Positions 37,885 to 48,676 of a stretch of DNA of 64,000 bases are shown here, piece after piece. Each line of letters starts with the position of its first letter. The stretch's first letter is position 1. Below the pieces are notes generated by a model that saw nothing but the letters and a program-made list of their open reading frames with translations, had not been told where the DNA came from and searched no databases. This DNA is from Aphrophora alni. Its lineage: Eukaryota > Arthropoda > Insecta > Hemiptera > Aphrophoridae. Both the position numbers and the translations under genes were made by a program. The stretch is from positions 85,336,890-85,400,889 of the forward strand of contig OY740774.1 of the NCBI GenBank assembly GCA_963513935.1, given 5' to 3'.

Positions 37885-39350
37885 AATTTTCTTTTATTTT
37901 TTAATAACTTGTATCAAATTTTATAGAAAAACGTTTCTGAGAAAGATGTAGGGAATACATATTTTACAACCTGTAACTATTTTCAAATCGATTTGTTAAA
38001 TTGTTGATCCACTATGTTAAAAGAACTTTGATTAAAATGATATAAATAAATGTTATTAATTTGTTTAACAAACAGTTTTTGTCATTTTCTACATTAAAAA
38101 ATAATCATATAAAGTTTTAGCACGATACTTTTAAAAATTATTGTTTATCTAAAAAGTTAATTTGTATTTACCCTACCCAATATAGAAGTATTGGGTGTGA
38201 TTGATTGTGTCGCCCCGTACTGGAAAGAATTTAACTAGGCCCGAGAAAAGGTGTACACGCGTAAAATTGATTAATTATAAATGAATTATAACAAAGCTCA
38301 ACTCTTCAACCTAGCGTACCCTAATAGTATCCAAATATGTCAAAGTTACTGAACTTATTACAAGTATCAAATAAAATGTAACAAGTATTTCAAATATTTT
38401 ATATAATTTTTTTTTTATTCAGAATTTTAGAAAAATTTAAAAAACAGATTATATAATTAACTTTATTTTGTTATAAAATTTTTAATATATTTTTGTCCAA
38501 TGAAAGCATTTATTAATGAAAGGTTTATTAATTTTACTATATTAAGAAAAAGTAGGTATTTTGTTTTATCTGGCCATGGGAAAAAAATTAATTATGAACG
38601 TCCAAAAAAATTTATTTTACTTTTATTATTTTTTTTTTTTTTATATTTATATAAAATAGTTCATTTGAGACTTGGGGCCGACAAGTTTGCTATCTGCATT
38701 AAGTAAAGGTAACAAACTTAAATCTAAACATGCTAACTTAACGTAGGCTACTTTTGTTTTTCAAAGTAGAAAAAACTATCGTATAATGAATTAATTTATT
38801 AATAGCCGTTTGTTCTCCGCCTTGTTAATAAACATTTTTATTATTCATTTCTAATTGAAGCATAGTTATTTATATTCTCATTGCCAGGACATGTTCCTGT
38901 CTCTTTGAATTTCTGTTCCAATCTTTATTTTACAGCCTCTGAACTACTACTCTGCCTTTATTGGTCAGCGATCATTCCCAATGTGCAATCTCTTTCGACC
39001 ATAGATATTATTTTATAGTATTCTGGACACTTTCTCACTTCTATATTTGATATAGAATCAACAGGACACTAACGTAATATTTAACTGTAACTACGTGTAA
39101 GTAGGTTGAAACTACTATTAGCAGTAGTTTCCTGAAAGAAGTATTTTAAGTATTTTTGCTTTTTTACTCCAATGTAATGATCAAGTACACTAACTTTTGA
39201 TAACCCTGTATAAAATTGAGATAAATAAAGTTGATGTTAAGATAAGAGAGGAAGCCATTGAAAGTAACAGCGCACACTGAACCAGAAGCATCATTACCCT
39301 TCAGGGAGGAGTATAGTAAATTTACATAACTCTACTCTGGGTAATATCTA
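37885..39350. other. No feature recognised
   Basis: AT-rich, with poly-T runs near 38410 and 38630. The opening at 38500-38706 is low complexity. Nothing else is seen. Confidence 0.4.
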
Positions 39351-39354
39351 CTTA

Positions 39355-40445
39355 ATGTTACAACCAGGTACAAACAAGATTGCATATAATCAGGGTTGGG
39401 TTTCAATGCAGTAGGGAATAATCTTGAAACAGGCGTCAAATGTAAGAGTAGCATTGTTTATTTACACATAGTACAGAGAACCAATGGCGTCTCGTACATT
39501 TTAAAACCTGTAGGATGTTGGGTACTGTTGAAAAAAAAATAGTGTCACGACTAAAATACATTAATAATAAACAGTATATAATAATACATCTAAATATTAG
39601 TGATTACTTACTGGTCATATAATAACAATTAGCAACGAGATTTACAATTAACTTTCCCATCACCTGTAAACCTACACTGTTTAAAATACCAGAACCTATA
39701 TCTGGTCTAGTAAAATAATAAACCAATTTTATGCTTATTAAGACGAAGACAGAAAACTACATCCTCAATATCGTGTATTCAAGTCACTTTATAATCAATA
39801 ATTTCGCGTGGAAATTAGCATATGCTGTACCAATTTAGCGATGACGTCTTTCGATATTATACTAGACGCTCTTACTAAACATAACATTAATACTCTTTAA
39901 CGATTGCATTGCTTCTCAATTTAATGTTAACAGATATTTTCACTATTTCCTTTAAAAATAATTAATTTCTAAATTCTTCTTCCATAATACATGGTATCAC
40001 ATTCGCCATGGCAGTGGTAAACAAATTAAAACTTAAAATGAGTTAAGAGTTTTTTTTTTTTCTAAAGACATTTCAATCCACTTTCTTTGTCCTGAAGTTT
40101 ACAGATTCCCATCACAGCTCTTCTTTCACACTTTTACTTCAAGTCCTTTGTACTTTGTTTACAGGAAGAAATGTTGAACTTAGAGTTTCTTACACAACGG
40201 TTGAAAGCTTCCATCAAAGCCCAACTTCGCTTTTATAAAGCAAATCAAAAAGTTTATTCAATTTTACAAACTGGTTTTCTTCAATAGGAAATGTTTATAA
40301 AAACTAATTCAATGTCTTATTATTGTTTAAAATTGTTTTTAAAACTAATTAAAAGTTCGTAATATCAAATGAAACGGAGAAAATTAATTAACAGGAGGTG
40401 TTTTAAAGATAAAATATCGCTAATGGAAAATGTTTAAAATAATAC
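39355..40445 (-). mobile_element. Dispersed element family C, copy 2 (inverted relative to copy 1)
   Basis: The start GTTACAACCAGGTACAAACA and then CATATAATCAGGGTTGGGTTT, AGCAACGAGATTTACAATTA, TTGCATTGCTTCTCAATTTA, ACAACGGTTGAAAGCTTCC and a final TTTTAAAGATAAAATATCG mirror 4112 back to 3060. The two copies differ by many small indels, so the insertion events are old. No coding capacity. Confidence 0.65.
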
Positions 40446-40690
40446 TCAGCCTTTTGTGAAAAATTGTATTTTTGTAAATTTTTAATTAAAGTGTAGGACG
40501 ATCTTTATAATCTTGTACGGAAAGTAATACACAAATTTCATGTTCTTCTTCGTATCTTCTTCTTCTGCTTATTTTCTTTATATTGCAAAATTTGTTGCGC
40601 GACCTTCTGAATCCAAAATCAGTACTTTTCCCGATCCTATCTGATGTTATTCTATGAACTGTACTGTATCATAATTTCTTCATATATAAG
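40446..40690. other. Family C edge and unassigned sequence
   Basis: GTGTAGGACGATCTTTATAA near 40490 still echoes 2808-2825 of copy 1 (inverted). A TCTTCTTCG-rich stretch follows. There is no gene. Confidence 0.35.
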
Positions 40691-40699
40691 TACAGGCGG

Positions 40700-41294
40700 T
40701 GAAATCTGGAGGTACTGCCTTCCTTCTTGTTATCTTCATTTCGATCCCTCTCTTTCATCTTATCTATCGGGTCTCTCTTAACCAACTCTTGTCCTCTCAC
40801 TATAGTGAGTACGAGCATGGTAATCCCGTAGGACCCTAGCTGGATCTACACCTTTGTCCTTATTACCTTGGGTTAGATCTTACATTTTCATGTGTCCTAT
40901 CGGGTCTCTTGTCCAACAGGCATGGCAATCATGAAGATGCTAGCTGATTCTGTACTTTCTTCGTGTGTCTTGGGTTAGATCCCTCTCTTTTATCTTTTCT
41001 GTAGAGTGTCTCTTAACTCTCTCTTCTTTTCTTCTACCCTAAGAGATTCACTAAAGTGATTACGGGGTTGATAATCCTGAGGGATCTTAGCTGGATCGCT
41101 TGCATTTATCTTTGTTACCTTGGGTTTAATTCCTCTCTTTAATATTTCATATCTGCATCAACCCTTTTGACCCTGACATTATTAGAGTATTCGAAACCTA
41201 GGAGTCTTTATTTTATGTTGTTGTTTTTTTTTTTTTTTTTCATCCTTTTTTTATAAGGTAACAAAGATATAGAGGTTTTTCGTTATTAAACAAC
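40700..41294 (-). mobile_element. Family A copy (minus) with about three diverged 148-bp units
   Basis: Read on the minus strand: AAAAACCTCTATATCTTTG, an A-rich tract, CGAATACTCTAATAATGTC, then three successive degenerate versions of the array 1 unit, each with a GAGAGGGATCTAACCCAAG-like block and a GATCCAGCTAGGGTCC-like block. The palindrome ACTCACTATAGTGAGT lies at about 40797-40812. This is an intermediate between single-unit copies and the 15-unit array 1. It is interrupted at its 5' side by the foldback element at 41304. Confidence 0.8.
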
Positions 41295-41303
41295 AATATA
41301 AAC

Positions 41304-42167
41304 ATTCTCTGTTTGAAGTTATTTGTTAATGATGGAAGTTCAATTTTATTATTATACATTTTTCGGACATTTGCCATCATTTGTGTGTTAAAAATTCAAA
41401 ACACGACGTTTTGGTAATAAGAATCAATTCCCGTTATCAAGCGACTAAAAACTAAAGAAACATGAAACTATACTTCATTCAGCGAGTGTTGGCAGTGAAG
41501 CGCCGCCTACAGCCTAGCGGGACAGAGGGTTGGAGCCAATTGCGTAAGGGAAAGTCCAACGGAACGTGCCGCTCCCTGAGTCCGGTTCACACACCCTCCT
41601 TTGTCGGCAGTCGCCAGCCTTTTATACTATCACGCATTTTGAAACCAGCGACAAGGCTGTGCAATGAGAACGGCTTGTGAACCGGCCCGACCCTTACGTC
41701 CCTCCCGCAGTAGGCGGCGCTTCACTGCCAACACTCGCTTAATGAAGTATAGAAACTAAGCCTATGTAATAAATAAAATTAAATAAGAATACCGTGCTAG
41801 AATAGTCATGGTAGGAAGCTTAATACAACTAACAATAGGCCACTCCCCTTATAGTTTGTCACGCCCTCTGAACCACGTCACTTGTTGCTGTATCTTTGAT
41901 ACAACAACACGTACTTGCCGTTAGTTGTGTGTTTACCATGATTGTGTTTTTTAACTTCTCAGTTTCAGCTCTGAGATGCATGCTTAGATATTAAGGTAGG
42001 TGGTATTCTTATTCAATTTTACTTCTTACATAGGCTTAGTTTCTAGTTTCATGCTTCTTTAGTTTTTAGTCACTTGATAACGTGAATTGATTCTTATTTC
42101 CGAAACGTCGAGTTTTGATTTCTAACACACAAATGATGGCAAATGTCCGAAAAATGTATAATAATAA
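41304..42167 (+). mobile_element. Foldback element F copy 1 (Penelope-like, non-autonomous)
   Basis: Flanked by the direct repeat AATATAAAC (41295-41303 and 42168-42176). It has long inverted arms: left from 41344, right ending near 42167, both containing CATTTTTCGGACATTTGCCA or its complement. The left side carries 40 extra bases (41304-41343) outside the inverted repeat, not mirrored on the right. The arms contain a hammerhead-like motif (right arm TTGATAACG, CCGAAACGTCG near 42073-42110). One-sided extension plus inverted terminal repeats plus hammerhead motifs fit Penelope-like elements; a Foldback/MULE element with 9-bp duplication is the alternative. It contains a nested MITE. No protein is encoded. 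Confidence 0.65.
41471..41749. mobile_element. TA-flanked MITE nested in element F
   Basis: A 279-bp element with 40-bp terminal inverted repeats (41471-41510 and 41710-41749, one mismatch) beginning TACTTCATT and containing GTGTTGGCAGTGAAGCGCCG. It is flanked by TA on both sides. The mirrored right arm of F, and F copy 2, preserve the unoccupied site GAAACTAGAAAC, which directly proves a TA target duplication and so a Tc1/mariner-type (or similar TA-inserting) transposase in trans. It is about 55% GC, far above the host element. The 72-codon opening at 41462-41680 is a chance frame. Confidence 0.85.
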
Positions 42168-42297
42168 AATATAAACATATCTACAATTAATATTATTATT
42201 ATAATGAATACTCTTAAAATCTACAGTTCTCTCAGAAAAGTATGTACTATAACTAATTATGTTATTGTTACTACCCTAACCATTTGTATTTTTAATT

Positions 42298-42326
42298 TCT
42301 CTCTCTCACTCTCTCTCTCTCTTTCA
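42298..42326. repeat. (TC)n microsatellite
   Basis: TCTCTCTCTCACTCTCTCTC-type run of about 28 bases. Confidence 0.9.
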
Positions 42327-42725
42327 TATTAATCTAACAATAGAGTGCATTATGGCAGTATTAAAGACCCTACTATCCGCGATCAATCCACATGACGTAT
42401 TTGTTTTTAGATTGTTACTGCGACCTCAAAACGTATTAAACTGCGCTCAAAAAATTGTCGCAGTTACAATACATCAAACATGCCCGGTTACTGCAGTATA
42501 ACCCTGACCTTTGGATGCCATAAGTTGTTTGGAAGAATATTAACATTTAAAGCAAGAAATTCTCATGTACACACTCAAGTATACTTAAGATTTTTTTGTA
42601 TCGAAGATAAGAATTAAGGAATTTTTCTTACATGTTGATATTTTTATGTCTGTAGATGTATGATTTGTTTTAACAGTATTTTTACAAATAATTGGAGGAA
42701 GGTTTTAAACTTTGAGGTTTATTTT
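42327..42725. other. No feature recognised
   Basis: AT-rich sequence without gene or repeat support. Confidence 0.4.
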
Positions 42726-42729
42726 CAGG

Positions 42730-43297
42730 ATTGAGGTTAGAAGATACCGGCTGTGTCGCTAGCCGTGGTGGAAGAAGAAAGCCCAGGGAGTTTGAATCCG
42801 AACGGAAGGACTAGGAAGGGAGTGGCAGATTTTTGAGACTTTACAAGGTGAGCAAGCATTGCAATATAAAGGCACGTAATCTCAGTCATTTCAATTGAAT
42901 AAAAAGTAATAATAGTTGGAATAATTCTGGGTTTTGTGTGATGAATATTTAGTTTTGAATATTGTTTAAATAATTGTGGATATTGTATTCTAATAAAGAT
43001 AATAACGTGCTTTGCTTTTAATATTGATCCCACTATTTTATTATTGTGTATTCTTTTTGTATTGTATTGAATTGTATGAAAGATAGATATAAATTTGTGT
43101 TATTAATAAAGATTAATTAAATGCTGAACCACTGATTTGATTGAAAGTTAATGAACCCAGGCAGTTTAGAGGAGCCATTCCTAACAATTCCATATTAACA
43201 ATTTTTAACCTTCAATTTTACTGGATGTTCCATTATAATTGCATCAAATCATGGAACAAATAAAAGGTTGTCCGATTGTATATTTGCGCCCAAACTG
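42730..43297 (+). mobile_element. Possible LTR fragment ending in a primer-binding-like motif
   Basis: A GC-richer start (42740-42840) passes into an AT-rich part with several AATAAA signals, and the segment TATATTTGCGCCCAAACTG at 43279-43297 closely parallels TATATTTGACGCCCAATAG after the LTR at 36019-37452. The shared layout suggests a 5'-truncated LTR of a related Gypsy-group element. The 5' end is not defined. The minus-strand 98-codon opening (42737-43033) has no motif and is not called. Confidence 0.35.
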
Positions 43298-43860
43298 TTT
43301 AAACAGATGACGTTTTCATTATAACCTTCAGTACAAATCCTAAACACAAAGCCCTGATTTTGAAACGCAATTTAAAAAGGCTTAAATTCCTTAACGCTGT
43401 AAAGGAAAGGTAGTTCTGCTCTTTTGTTCAGGATAAGAAATACTCAGTACTTCCTTCGTTATTAAAATCCTGAATAAATATTTGACATTAACCTTCTAGT
43501 TTATTTTCAATTTTACATCAGTAACTTTTACCTTTCGTCTTTTTAAAATTAACCAGAGAATAAAGGAGAATAGAAGTTTTGTACTTTAAACACTTTTATA
43601 ATCCTAATAATAAAATTATAAGGCAAGAAGAGCATTTTTTTTAAACGTAGAAACACGATATACACGCTTTCCCAATCACCCATCTCCAAAACCAAATAAA
43701 AACTAACATCACCAGATATCACATTTTGGTAGTTGTCAATTAAAAGTTTGAAATGAACTATGGGTGCCGTGTTATTTATGTATTTAAATAAGGGTTATTA
43801 GAATCGTCGAAGCTTTTATACGCCTGTGAAACTTGAAGGTTACAAAATCGTCGACAAAAA
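43298..43860. other. Unassigned, contains family D copy 2 at 43672-43793
   Basis: CACCCATCTCCAAAAC, AACTAACATCACCAG, TGTCAATTAAAAGTT, AAATGAACTATGGGTGCC and TATTTAAATAA at 43672-43793 parallel 34302-34415. The rest shows nothing. Confidence 0.45.
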
Positions 43861-44214
43861 GCTCCAGACCGCTGACTCCGTAACATCCTGAGGATATGGG
43901 GTCGTCCATCATATCCAACATTAAATTGTGCTGAAGAACTATCAAAGAGTCAGTGAAAAGGATTATTAGGCTTTGAAAGTGGAAGTGGTTAGGGCGAACT
44001 CTCAGAAAAGATCAAGGAAATCTTGCAAGACAAAGCTTCAAATGGAATTCCCAATGACAAAGAAGCGGAGGCGAAACTAGACAGACCTGGTGAAGGAAAA
44101 TTGAAAGAACGAGCTGGCACAACAAGAAAAGATGTGAAGATTCTGATGAGTGATGGTGATGGGTGGCGTTGTGTTGTTGCGACCTCATGTTCCACCAGAG
44201 GAATCACAGGAGAT
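43860..44214 (+). pseudogene. Degraded LINE endonuclease-reverse transcriptase C-terminus
   Basis: One plus-strand frame with several stops reads LRNILRIWGRPSYPT, then KRIIRL, stop, KWKWLGRTLRKDQGN, ARQSFKWNSQ, and a tail with TRQTW and KIER. This follows the common C-terminal pattern of many metazoan endonuclease-reverse transcriptase LINEs: CLR-ILRI-WP, then KWRWIGHTLRK, RQAL-WNPQGKR-RGRP, TWRRDLE. Here GH reads GR and there are at least five stops or shifts, so it is dead. Upstream reverse-transcriptase domains are missing. Openings on both strands in other frames (43989-44241) are shadows. Confidence 0.7.
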
Positions 44215-45485
44215 ACTAAATTTAAATTATGTACTTTCTAATATCTTCAATTTTCGTAGAGAGAATTTTAAGAAATTTTAAAATATTTTAAGCAACCGAT
44301 GAACCACTTCATTCGTACTAAATTTATTAAAAACCTGTCAATCACTTCCTTTAATACCACTATTGCCAATAACAAGTACAAAATTAATAATTACACTTAA
44401 AACATACTATTAGATTGAACTGGGTTTCACTTAGAAATTCTGTATAATATGGTGGTTTATATTCCTGGAGAAGTTTATAAACCGCAAAACCTTCACGTTC
44501 TAAAAACGTAAGTTCACCAAACTTACTCAAATTTACTTAAAGTTGAATACAGTTTCGTGTTTTATTTTACACAATAGAAAGACGAAAGAAACATAAAAAC
44601 TTGTACAACGACATGCTTTTCCAACTTACTCCGTGAGATGTGTACATGACTTGTTCGTAGAGTTGGAATATTAAGATTAAGGGGGAAATGTTAAAACAAT
44701 TTAAATGGAACTTCGCACTGTAAAAATTAAGGAAAGTGTAGAAAGTGCAATAACGCTGCTAATCTCGTACTAAAAACATTGCACTAAATTTCTCACACAC
44801 GGATACACAAAACCAAATACTAAACGAACAAATAAATATTTGTCACACATCTCCCAAATTGTGGGGGGAAATATAATTTCTTTTATAGAGTGTTTCTTTG
44901 TATATTTCATGTGTAAGATAAATTGTTGTGAAGGGAAATGCCTACCTACATTTCTTTTAATAAATAATAATAATAAAACTTAATTGTATATTTAAATAGT
45001 GCATAAACTCTCTGTGCTATAAACTCGACCTACTAGTAATTCACATTATAACTGAATCGCTTTTTTTCTGAATTGCCATTTGGCAAACTGGTTTAATTTA
45101 GTAATCTTTACGTTTTAGAATTATTGCAAAAAAATCGGTAAAGCTGTTTTTGAAAAAATACGTTTATTTTAGATTTGATTGATTTTCCCAAGTATGGAAT
45201 TTGTGAAGAGGTACAAACAATTTGTTTAGTTTGAGTCACTGTCTCCTGCATTTGATCAAAATCATCGTGCCCATTTCGAACAAAATTTTCAGATTCTTAG
45301 TTTTATTAATATCACTTACACCGTTTGTTAGACAACTTTCCAAAACTCACTGTTTTGGGTTTAAGGGGACAACAGATTTTTTTTTAATCAAACTTATCTA
45401 CGTATATTCGATAAATAAAAAGAAGTTTCTATTAAAAAACCATTAAACATTCTGAGTAAATAGTAGATTTACCTCTTTATTAGTA
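44215..45485. other. No feature recognised
   Basis: AT-rich. The plus-strand 74-codon opening at 45222-45446 is hydrophobic and AT-driven, with no motif. No repeats matched. Confidence 0.4.
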
Positions 45486-45489
45486 ACAC

Positions 45490-45585
45490 TTAGTGGTTCA
45501 CTGTAGTGAGTCATTCCGAGGGACACTCCTAGCTTGTTTCTTATATAAGGCGAAAATGAGCGGGAAGTTTTTCGCTTTTAATTAA
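45490..45585 (-). mobile_element. Family A fragment (minus)
   Basis: TTCACTGTAGTGAGTCATTC and GAGGGACACTCCTAGCTTG, then TATATAAGGCGAAAATGAG and TTTTTCGCTTTTAATTAAC, are pieces of both ends of family A on the minus strand with the middle deleted. Confidence 0.55.
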
Positions 45586-45907
45586 CAAAAAAAAGAACAA
45601 TATTAGTTTAATAATATACTAATATACGCAACGTGGTTCAAGGGTGTGCGATGAGAACATATGTTTTAATTGAAGATAATAACACGTATCCTTTCCACTT
45701 CAACCCCACCTTCACCTACTCACTGGTCGACCTTGTTACCTCCCTTCAGTGGAGTGGGTCGGAAAACAAACAACAGAAAGTGTTCTGTTAGGGCAGCCAG
45801 TGAGTTGTCTGTATGTTGACTTGATAGGATGGTGTACATTGGATTTGCATCTAGTATGGAGGCTGCGAAACATCTAGTAGGTCAACTGCTGCACACATTA
45901 ACGGAGT

Positions 45908-45986
45908 TTAGGTTAGGTGAGGTTAGGTTAGGTTAGGTTATGATAGGTTAGTTATGTTAGGTTAGGATAGGTAGGAGTTTAGGTAG
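45908..45986 (+). repeat. Interstitial TTAGG repeat, degenerate
   Basis: About a dozen perfect or near-perfect GTTAG units (TTAGGTTAGGTGAGGTTAGG and later TATGTTAGGTTAGGATAGG). This is an arthropod telomere-type motif inside ordinary sequence and may be either a healed break or a dispersed insect microsatellite. Confidence 0.75.
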
Positions 45987-46229
45987 TCTACTGTAAACGG
46001 AGAGATAAGTGAACACACCGCGAAGATCGTATCAATATCAAATTTCCTGCTCCTCCAATTTTTTGATTGTGCTACAAACTTGAAAAAAGGTGTTAAAAAT
46101 ATACTAAATGAGACTCGGTATCGTTGGATATAACAACAATGACTGCATCATAGAAAGAAGAAAAAATATTAAAAAGCTGTCCAAGGAATAGATGAGAGAA
46201 TGTTGCTGCGGATACGAGATAGATGCTGG

Positions 46230-46725
46230 AAGTGTTAGAATGGAAGTCCTTTGCTGTTATTACAGAGAGTTGGAGAGGCAAGATAAAGGATACTAGGATC
46301 GATAAAAAGAAGAAGGAGAACCAAAAAAGGAAGATGAAGAGGAAGCTAGTGACCGATAGGCGGAGGAAGAGGAAGAGAAAGCCAGCGCTAGGAAGAAGTA
46401 GAGGTTCTCTGATGAGGGGATCAGGGCCAGAGAGAAGTAGTAGGGGTAGGAGGAAGAAACCAGAGCCCAATAGATAGGAGGGATAGAAGAAAGAAGCCAA
46501 AGTTTGATAGAAGTAGGAGGGCAGGAAACCCAGAGCCCAATAGGAGTAGAGGCAGGAGGAGGAGGACAGGGCTCGATAGAAGGAGTGGAAGGAGGAATAT
46601 ACCAAAAATCGATCAAATTTGTTACAGATGTTTCTGGGTGCCATTTCTTTATGAGAGTGATGCTACTGGTAAAACTTATACAGTGAGACTTAACCTTGAA
46701 CTAAGCTTGAAGCAAACCTAAGATT
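46230..46725 (+). repeat. Purine-rich imperfect minisatellite with arginine-rich open frames
   Basis: The plus strand is strongly purine-biased. From about 46437 to 46590 it shows 4 imperfect units of 33-39 bp, each ending in a CCAGAGCCCAATAG-like block (variants CCAAAGTTTGATAG, CAGGGCTCGATAG). Two overlapping frames encode basic, Arg/Ser/Pro-rich peptides (KPALGRSRGS, KPEPNR; then DRRDRRKKPKFDRSRR and NPEPNRSRGRRRR), the second remaining open to a TAA at about 46722. It could be a decayed RS-rich exon, but unequal unit lengths that shift frame and lack of other exon signals favour a non-coding repeat. The 183-codon minus-strand opening is its pyrimidine-rich shadow. Confidence 0.5.
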
Positions 46726-47890
46726 TCAAGTTAGTATAATTATAAAGTTTGTATTAATTAGTCAAGTACAAAAAATAATTAAACTTTATATCAAAAACTG
46801 TACTAATTACTTGAATAAAATAACACTAAAGCTTACTATAATAATTTTGTCTCATTATTTTCTTTAGTTAAAATTCTGTAATAAATAGAATTTTCGACCA
46901 GCCACCATTGTGGTTTGTAGTAAGACCTCTAGTTTGCGTTATTTTTTATTGTATGTCTTTTCTATTTGTGTTAGTTTCTGTAACTGTTAAACGTTTTGAC
47001 TATTATTTACAATAATTTTAAACACACATAGACTTTAAAAAAATAAGTTTTCCATGGAGATTCAATTAACTTTTCAAGTTTTAACTTTTAATGAGCTTTA
47101 AAATGTAAACAATTAGTTGGTTTTTCACATTAGCCGAGGTATCAAATTACTCAGTCAACAATTAATTATTGAATTAAAAGTGATGATTGCCAACTAATGG
47201 TGTTAACTCTTTCAGGACAACCGCCAATTTGAATATTTTCAGGGTTTTACAAAAATAATTGTAAATTGCTTATTTACCAATATGTTAGCAAAATTGTGGG
47301 CTTCTAAATGTATCTAAATACAGATAATTGCCAACAAATTTGTTTGTTTGTTTATTTTTACATTTTGGTATTAAATATTATTAATGTTTTTGTATTAATA
47401 TTAAGACAGCCAAAAATAATTTACCATGGGAAGTGAGTTAACATATTATCTAAATGGACATCAATTTTGGATTCGTTAGGCTTGTATAAACCAACCCCGT
47501 AAACTTGCAATCAAGGCAAACACCGTTTACTTATAGTGGGCCCTCCCACCGCAGATAAGGATGAACCAAACTGCACACACAAAATCTTTTGTCTTTGGTG
47601 CGATTCGACCACACAATCATTTGCAGCAATTTTTTATCAAGGTTTCCTTAACGCTCATCAGTTCTCTAGGAACAATACACACATTTATGAATCGTAATAA
47701 TTAGTATTTTTTAGTATTGCTCTAATCAGTGATGTTTAGGGATGTAATAACTATACCTAATGTACACACATATTAAATTTGTCTGATTTGGGACGGCTGG
47801 TCTGCTTCATGTAACTCACAAGTGACTACTGAACTGCCGGTCAGTTTGATCTGTTTTACTACCGTCAAATTGTAACACGGCTGGTCACCA
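46726..47890. other. No feature recognised
   Basis: AT-rich sequence. A minus-strand CTGATGAGCG near 47650-47662 was examined as a ribozyme core and not accepted. There is no gene. Confidence 0.4.
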
Positions 47891-48284
47891 AAGTTATAAT
47901 AGAGTGATCAGCCCTTTCATTACTAAATAACAAGTTTTAATAAACCAACAAGGTTTCACTAAATATTGTAATAGATAAAAGCAGCTTAATTTATCAAAAC
48001 AGTTTTGTACCAAATCCTGTTCTGCTCGAAGTACGCAATGTACAAAGTATAGAGTAAGTTTAAAAACTTCTACCTCCACTTTTTGACAGGTGTTCTCATT
48101 TCATGGCCTCAGGAAAACAATAAAGCAATTTTCGACATGCCGTCCGTCCGTCGTCGCAGTTGTTGTCTCTATGTGTGTACGATAAAGACTATAACAATTA
48201 AATTTAATGTTACAACAGTCGGTACATGATGGAATTCCATGATAATGGAAATAATGAGACGATTATTCAATTCCACAAAACAGC

Positions 48285-48332
48285 TTTAATTGCGACATAT
48301 GTTTCGCCGTTAGGCATTTTCAAGCAACTAAA
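48285..48332 (-). ncRNA. Hammerhead-like motif, left arm of G
   Basis: Minus strand: stem I TTTAGTTGC, core TTGAAAA, one extra T, stem II GCC-TAAC-GGC, GAAA, a two-pair stem III closed over ATAT, cleavage-site C, and stem I partner GCAATTAAA. All secondary-structure parts of a minimal type I hammerhead are present. Core positions 3 and 8 are U and A instead of C and G. Confidence 0.6.
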
Positions 48333-48676
48333 TTGAAAACAAAATCATTTATTGGATACAGGACATAATTTTGATCCTAAGTTTAACGTTAAACTTCTGC
48401 ATATGGAACAAAAAAGTAGGAAACTCAATAACCTGGAATGTTTAGAAATCAAAAGATCAGTTTTAAAAAATCATACTTCCAACTTAAATGAACAAATATA
48501 TCTTAACTCATAACCACTATTGAGACCTATTGTGTAACCTTTGTTTTCTAAAACACCCCCCACTTCCATCCCACAGGTTAGATCATTGACCATTCTTTTG
48601 TCATTTCTCAACCCCTTTACTACTCTAACCTTTCCTTTTGTCTCACATATTTAGTTTAGACTTGTTTTGTTTTCAA

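Noticed and set aside
41462..41680. 72-codon frame with higher GC
   Set aside because: It starts just outside the nested MITE and runs through its terminal repeat; chance frame in a non-autonomous element.
45908..45986. Chromosome end or telomere
   Set aside because: The TTAGG tract is under 80 bases, imperfect, and followed by ordinary sequence for 18 kb.
46093..46644. 183-codon minus-strand frame, the longest in the window
   Set aside because: It is the pyrimidine-rich complement of the purine-rich minisatellite: a run of Leu/Ser/Phe/Pro without a domain pattern.
47620..47670. Minus-strand CTGATGAGCG followed by GAAACC as another hammerhead
   Set aside because: There is no believable stem II between the two blocks and no GUC/GUA-type cleavage triplet with matching stem I.
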